Shown: one piece after another, positions 61,693 through 64,000 of the stretch
Position numbering within the stretch: the first letter of the stretch is position 1
How the letters are laid out: the number at the start of each line of letters is the position of its first letter
NCBI GenBank assembly: GCA_030684515.1
Contig: JAUXVJ010000009.1
Coordinates: 310,001-374,000 of the forward strand
Origin: Actinomycetota bacterium
GTDB taxonomy: Bacteria > Actinomycetota > Actinomycetes > S36-B12
DNA: 64,000 nt
Reading direction: 5' to 3'
The notes under the pieces: model-generated
Databases searched by the model: none
What the model saw: only the letters and a program-made list of their open reading frames with translations
Told to the model about the DNA's origin: nothing
Translations under genes and position numbers: made by a program

Positions 61693-62459
61693 GCTCCGGA
61701 TTTCTGCTCGACCAGGTCAATATCTTCTACGGCCCAGATCTCGCGGTAAGCGAAGTCAGCATGCCCATCTCCGAGAACCGCATCAAGACCTTTATTGGTC
61801 CAAGCGGTGCCGGGAAGACGACCTTGCTGCGGGCGCTCAATCGCATGAATGACCTCGTGGCGGAGATTCGGACCGAAGGGCTGATCGCCTTTCGAGGACT
61901 GGATCTCTACTCCTCTACGGCTGATGTCACGGCGATCCGCCGAAGCATCGGCATGGTGTTTCAGAAGCCAAACGTCTTTCCGAAGTCGATCTACGACAAC
62001 GTCACCTACGGTCCTCGACTGCGGGATATGGACCGTGACCTGGATGCACTTGTCGAGCGGTGTCTGACGCGCGCAGGCCTCTGGAATGAAGTGAAGAACC
62101 AACTGAGCAAGCCAGCGACGGAGCTTTCTGGCGGACAGCAACAGCGCTTGACGATTGCACGGTGCCTTGCGGTGGACTCTGAAGTCCTGCTCTTGGATGA
62201 ACCCTGCGCTTCACTGGATCCGGTTGCCACGCACGCGATTGAAGAGCTGATGATGGAGTTGGCTTTGGATCACACCATTGTTCTCGTGACACACAACCTG
62301 CAACAGGCTTTGCGAGTCTCCGACGACGTTGCCTTCTTCGAGGCCGAACATGTCGGACAAGAAGCGCGGCACGGACATCTGGTCGAGTACGGACAAGCAG
62401 AGCAAGTCTTCGCAGATCCCCAGGACGAGAGAACCAAGGTATATCTGGCTAGCAGTTAG
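61689..62459 (+). CDS. ABC transporter ATPase, PstB-like, paired with FetB
   Basis: A 256-aa ATP-binding subunit. Walker A is FIGPSGAGKTTLLRALNRMN, the Q-loop is GMVFQKPNVFPKSIYDNVTY, the signature is LSGGQQQRLTIARCLAVD and Walker B is LLLDEPCASLDPVAT. FPKSIYDNV and RALNRMNDL are PstB (phosphate ABC) hallmarks. There is no PstSCA gene nearby; the only partner is the UPF0014 permease just upstream, with a 4-bp overlap. The substrate could be iron, phosphate or another ion. Confidence 0.88.
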   Translation: MSSGFLLDQVNIFYGPDLAVSEVSMPISENRIKTFIGPSGAGKTTLLRALNRMNDLVAEIRTEGLIAFRGLDLYSSTADVTAIRRSIGMVFQKPNVFPKSIYDNVTYGPRLRDMDRDLDALVERCLTRAGLWNEVKNQLSKPATELSGGQQQRLTIARCLAVDSEVLLLDEPCASLDPVATHAIEELMMELALDHTIVLVTHNLQQALRVSDDVAFFEAEHVGQEARHGHLVEYGQAEQVFADPQDERTKVYLASS

Positions 62460-62475
62460 CCCGCTCGAGTGAGCG

Positions 62476-63204
62476 CTAGTCCTCGATCAGCCAGGAGACG
62501 TCAAGGGTGACGCTGACCTTGGTCGTACCTGGTTCGATCGGGGTGCTCACCTTTTCTCCTCCTACTGCATCAGCCATCGCAATAGGAGCCGGAGCATTGG
62601 ACGATGTCTCGTTGACAGAAGCAACAGGGCCGAGGCTGAATCCGAGCAACTCCGCGTATTGCTGTGCTTGAGCGCGGGCAACGTCGACCGCTTGGGCCCG
62701 AGCCTTCTGAGATGCGGCGGCCGGATCACTGACATATGTGCTCACCGAGTCAATGCTCACGGCATTGCCTCCCGCTGTCACGATTGCATCGAGCGTTGCT
62801 CCCGCGGTGGTCAGATCGCGAAGGGTGACGGTGATGCTCTGGGTCGCCTGGTAGCCATCAAGGCTCTGTGAGCCCGTTGATGAATACCGATAGACGGGGC
62901 TCACGCTGATGCTCTGGGTAGCGATATCTGCCGCGTCAACGCCAGCCTTCTTCACAGCGTCGACAACCTTCACTGTCGCTTCTGCGGTCGCGCGCTGAGC
63001 AGATGACGCTGAACTGGCATTTGCGGTGGAGACAGTGAGCGATGCCTTGGCAGCATCCGGCGCCACTTCTGTGGAGCCGGTAGCAGAGACATTCACCGTG
63101 CGAGGCGGGCCGCTGGACTCAGCTGGGCTGGAAGAGCAACCACTGATCAATAGGGCGGCGGATGCAGCAAGGGCGGCAAAGCTGAGGACAGCGCGACGGT
63201 TCAT
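62476..63204 (-). CDS. SIMPL-domain (DUF541) lipoprotein
   Basis: A 242-aa exported lipoprotein. MNRRAVLSFAALAASAALLI leads to the lipobox SGCSSS. The SIMPL domain begins VNVSATGSTEVAPDAAKASL, then DIATQSISVSPVYRYSSTG and DGYQATQSITVTLRDLTTAG, ending in TPIEPGTTKVSVTLDVSWLI. It is expected on the outer face of the membrane. SIMPL proteins are linked to oxidative stress and signalling in other bacteria, without a settled biochemical role. Confidence 0.9.
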   Translation of the reverse strand: MNRRAVLSFAALAASAALLISGCSSSPAESSGPPRTVNVSATGSTEVAPDAAKASLTVSTANASSASSAQRATAEATVKVVDAVKKAGVDAADIATQSISVSPVYRYSSTGSQSLDGYQATQSITVTLRDLTTAGATLDAIVTAGGNAVSIDSVSTYVSDPAAASQKARAQAVDVARAQAQQYAELLGFSLGPVASVNETSSNAPAPIAMADAVGGEKVSTPIEPGTTKVSVTLDVSWLIED

Positions 63205-63241
63205 GGCTCAATAGTGCGACACGCCCGCCGACTTTGAAAGC

Positions 63242-63289
63242 AGTGCCCGCCTCAAAGCACGGATTCCTCGCTGCTTTGAGACGGGCACT
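63242..63289 (-). terminator. Long hairpin between the DUF1059 and SIMPL genes
   Basis: AGTGCCCGCCTCAAAGCA (63242-63259) pairs with TGCTTTGAGACGGGCACT (63272-63289), 17 of 18 positions, around a 12-nt loop. It lies 3 nt after the DUF1059 stop on the minus strand. The following bases are only modestly T-rich (GCTTTC). Confidence 0.75.
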
Positions 63290-63292
63290 GGC

Positions 63293-63469
63293 TTACACGG
63301 TCTTGATGAGCGTTTGCACCATGGCACCCATGTCTGGGTTGCCAGCGAGCTCTGGATGCGCGCGCTCAGCATGCAGCATGACGTGCTCGACGAGCTCTTC
63401 CTTGTTCTCTGTGGTGAAGCTTCCCGGGCATGCAGCGCCGGTGTCAGCACAGGTGAGTTGGTAGGCCAT
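63293..63469 (-). CDS. DUF1059-like small protein (58 aa)
   Basis: ATG 63469, preceded by AAGGAGATTG at SD distance, to TAA at 63293. The protein begins MAYQLTCADTGAACPGSFTT, then ENKEELVEHVMLHAERAHPE, and ends with GAMVQTLIKTV. The C.d.G..C......t..e.el..h...Ha...H layout is DUF1059-like, with two Cys and two His that could bind a metal. It is followed by a strong hairpin, so it forms its own transcript. Function unknown. Confidence 0.85.
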   Translation of the reverse strand: MAYQLTCADTGAACPGSFTTENKEELVEHVMLHAERAHPELAGNPDMGAMVQTLIKTV

Positions 63470-63589
63470 GTCAATCTCCTTCGTCCATCGGTTCGTGCCG
63501 GGCGGGATTCCACCGGGCCGCTTACATAAGAGGGACGAGCGGGATCACTCGGAAAGGACAGCCCAACTCACATTCTTGGCGCCAATGAC

Positions 63590-63961
63590 CTACACGTGCT
63601 GGTCGAGCATGACGGGATTACCGTCTGGATCCAGAGCGATCAGGCTGGCAGGTCCGCTCGTTGTCTCGTCCGCCTCAAGCAGCAACGCCACTCCTGCTGC
63701 CTTGAGTTGGCGTTGAAGCTCACGAATGTCGGTGAACTCTGACTGCGGCTGCGCATTGGCATCCCACCCGGGGTTGAACGTCAGCACGTTCTGCTCGAAC
63801 ATCCCTTGGAAGAGCCCGATCACGTGATCGCCGTTCTTCAGGATGACCCAGTTGTCGGCTGGCTCACCCATGAACTGGGCAAAGCCGAACTTCTCGTAGA
63901 AGGCTTGAGAGGCCGCAATGTCCTTCACAGTCAAACTGACGGAGAACGCACCTAGATCCAT
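63590..63961 (-). CDS. VOC-family (glyoxalase/bleomycin-resistance) protein
   Basis: A 123-aa protein from ATG 63961 after AGGAG. The fold motifs GAFSVSLTVKDIAASQAFYE then KFGFAQFM, and the C-terminal PASLIALDPDGNPVMLDQHV, are typical of VOC proteins. Metal-ligand positions (Ser/His and Glu/Asp) are not fully canonical, so the reaction is not predictable. The last about 40 bases of the window beyond it hold nothing identifiable. Confidence 0.88.
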   Translation of the reverse strand: MDLGAFSVSLTVKDIAASQAFYEKFGFAQFMGEPADNWVILKNGDHVIGLFQGMFEQNVLTFNPGWDANAQPQSEFTDIRELQRQLKAAGVALLLEADETTSGPASLIALDPDGNPVMLDQHV

Positions 63962-64000
63962 TTCAGCTCCTATGTCGTCAACTCGGCAGGCACTGTTGCG

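Overview
The window reads as a chromosome segment of an actinobacterium (Actinomycetota) of moderately high GC. The evidence is gene order: a Tad/Flp pilus block (ssd-tadA-tadB-tadC-DUF4244-tadE) beside a DUF1998-type helicase, then hppA, topA with a lysine-rich tail, tmk, holB and a TAP-like lipoprotein hydrolase. This order is familiar from streptomycetes and mycobacteria. Deazaflavin (F420)-type enzymes, TIGR03086 (mycothiol/DinB-like) proteins and actinobacterial DUF families (DUF4244, DUF6325, DUF4333, DUF6629) agree with this. Genus cannot be set from the sequence alone; a free-living aquatic or soil lineage is possible.

Layout. 0-7.3 kb: HAD hydrolase end, Tad pilus block, helicase. 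7.3-19.3 kb: conserved core (STAS protein, proton-pumping pyrophosphatase, VapBC-like pair, topA-tmk-holB-hydrolase, MFS exporter, DUF1275). 19.37-21.28 kb: a tRNA-Thr gene carrying a 1.83-kb insertion bounded by a 47-bp repeat of the tRNA 3' half. The insertion holds only an AbiE toxin-antitoxin pair and a 21-bp repeat at each inner end, with no integrase. 21.3-31.8 kb: a stress-like accessory block with two SulP transporters, a large LuxR/MalT-type regulator, DUF6325, two copies of a SHOCT-domain gene (one rearranged) and an MBL-fold hydrolase. 31.8-51 kb: mixed metabolism and stress genes, including an APH-fold kinase with an altered catalytic loop, a secreted TIM-barrel hydrolase, an HTH-YwiC-truncated haemoglobin operon, F420-type enzymes, an ArsR-SRPBCC-DinB operon, katG, and small secreted or membrane proteins. 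51-54.3 kb: two near-identical tandem substrate-binding proteins without permeases. 54.3-64 kb: a dehydrogenase, a doubly frameshifted ohr, two diguanylate cyclases, a second ArsR-SRPBCC-DinB module, a FetB-like permease with a PstB-like ATPase, SIMPL lipoprotein, a 58-aa DUF1059 protein and a VOC protein.

How it works together. Much of the accessory sequence concerns sensing and stress. The two ArsR modules share the operator consensus CAACYAYTWGGTTG. AbiE has a 47-bp nested palindrome around its promoter. The twin binding proteins share an 11-bp-period direct repeat about 115 bp upstream of each start. At least ten genes show TANNNT followed by exactly 6 nt and the start codon, the arrangement expected for leaderless mRNAs. 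This fixed several starts and supports a 37-codon gene at 39669.

The most unusual items are the integrase-less tRNA-flanked AbiE cassette, the paired operator/promoter systems, the duplicated but rearranged SHOCT gene, and the broken ohr that keeps two palindromes upstream. No CRISPR array, IS element or rRNA gene was seen.
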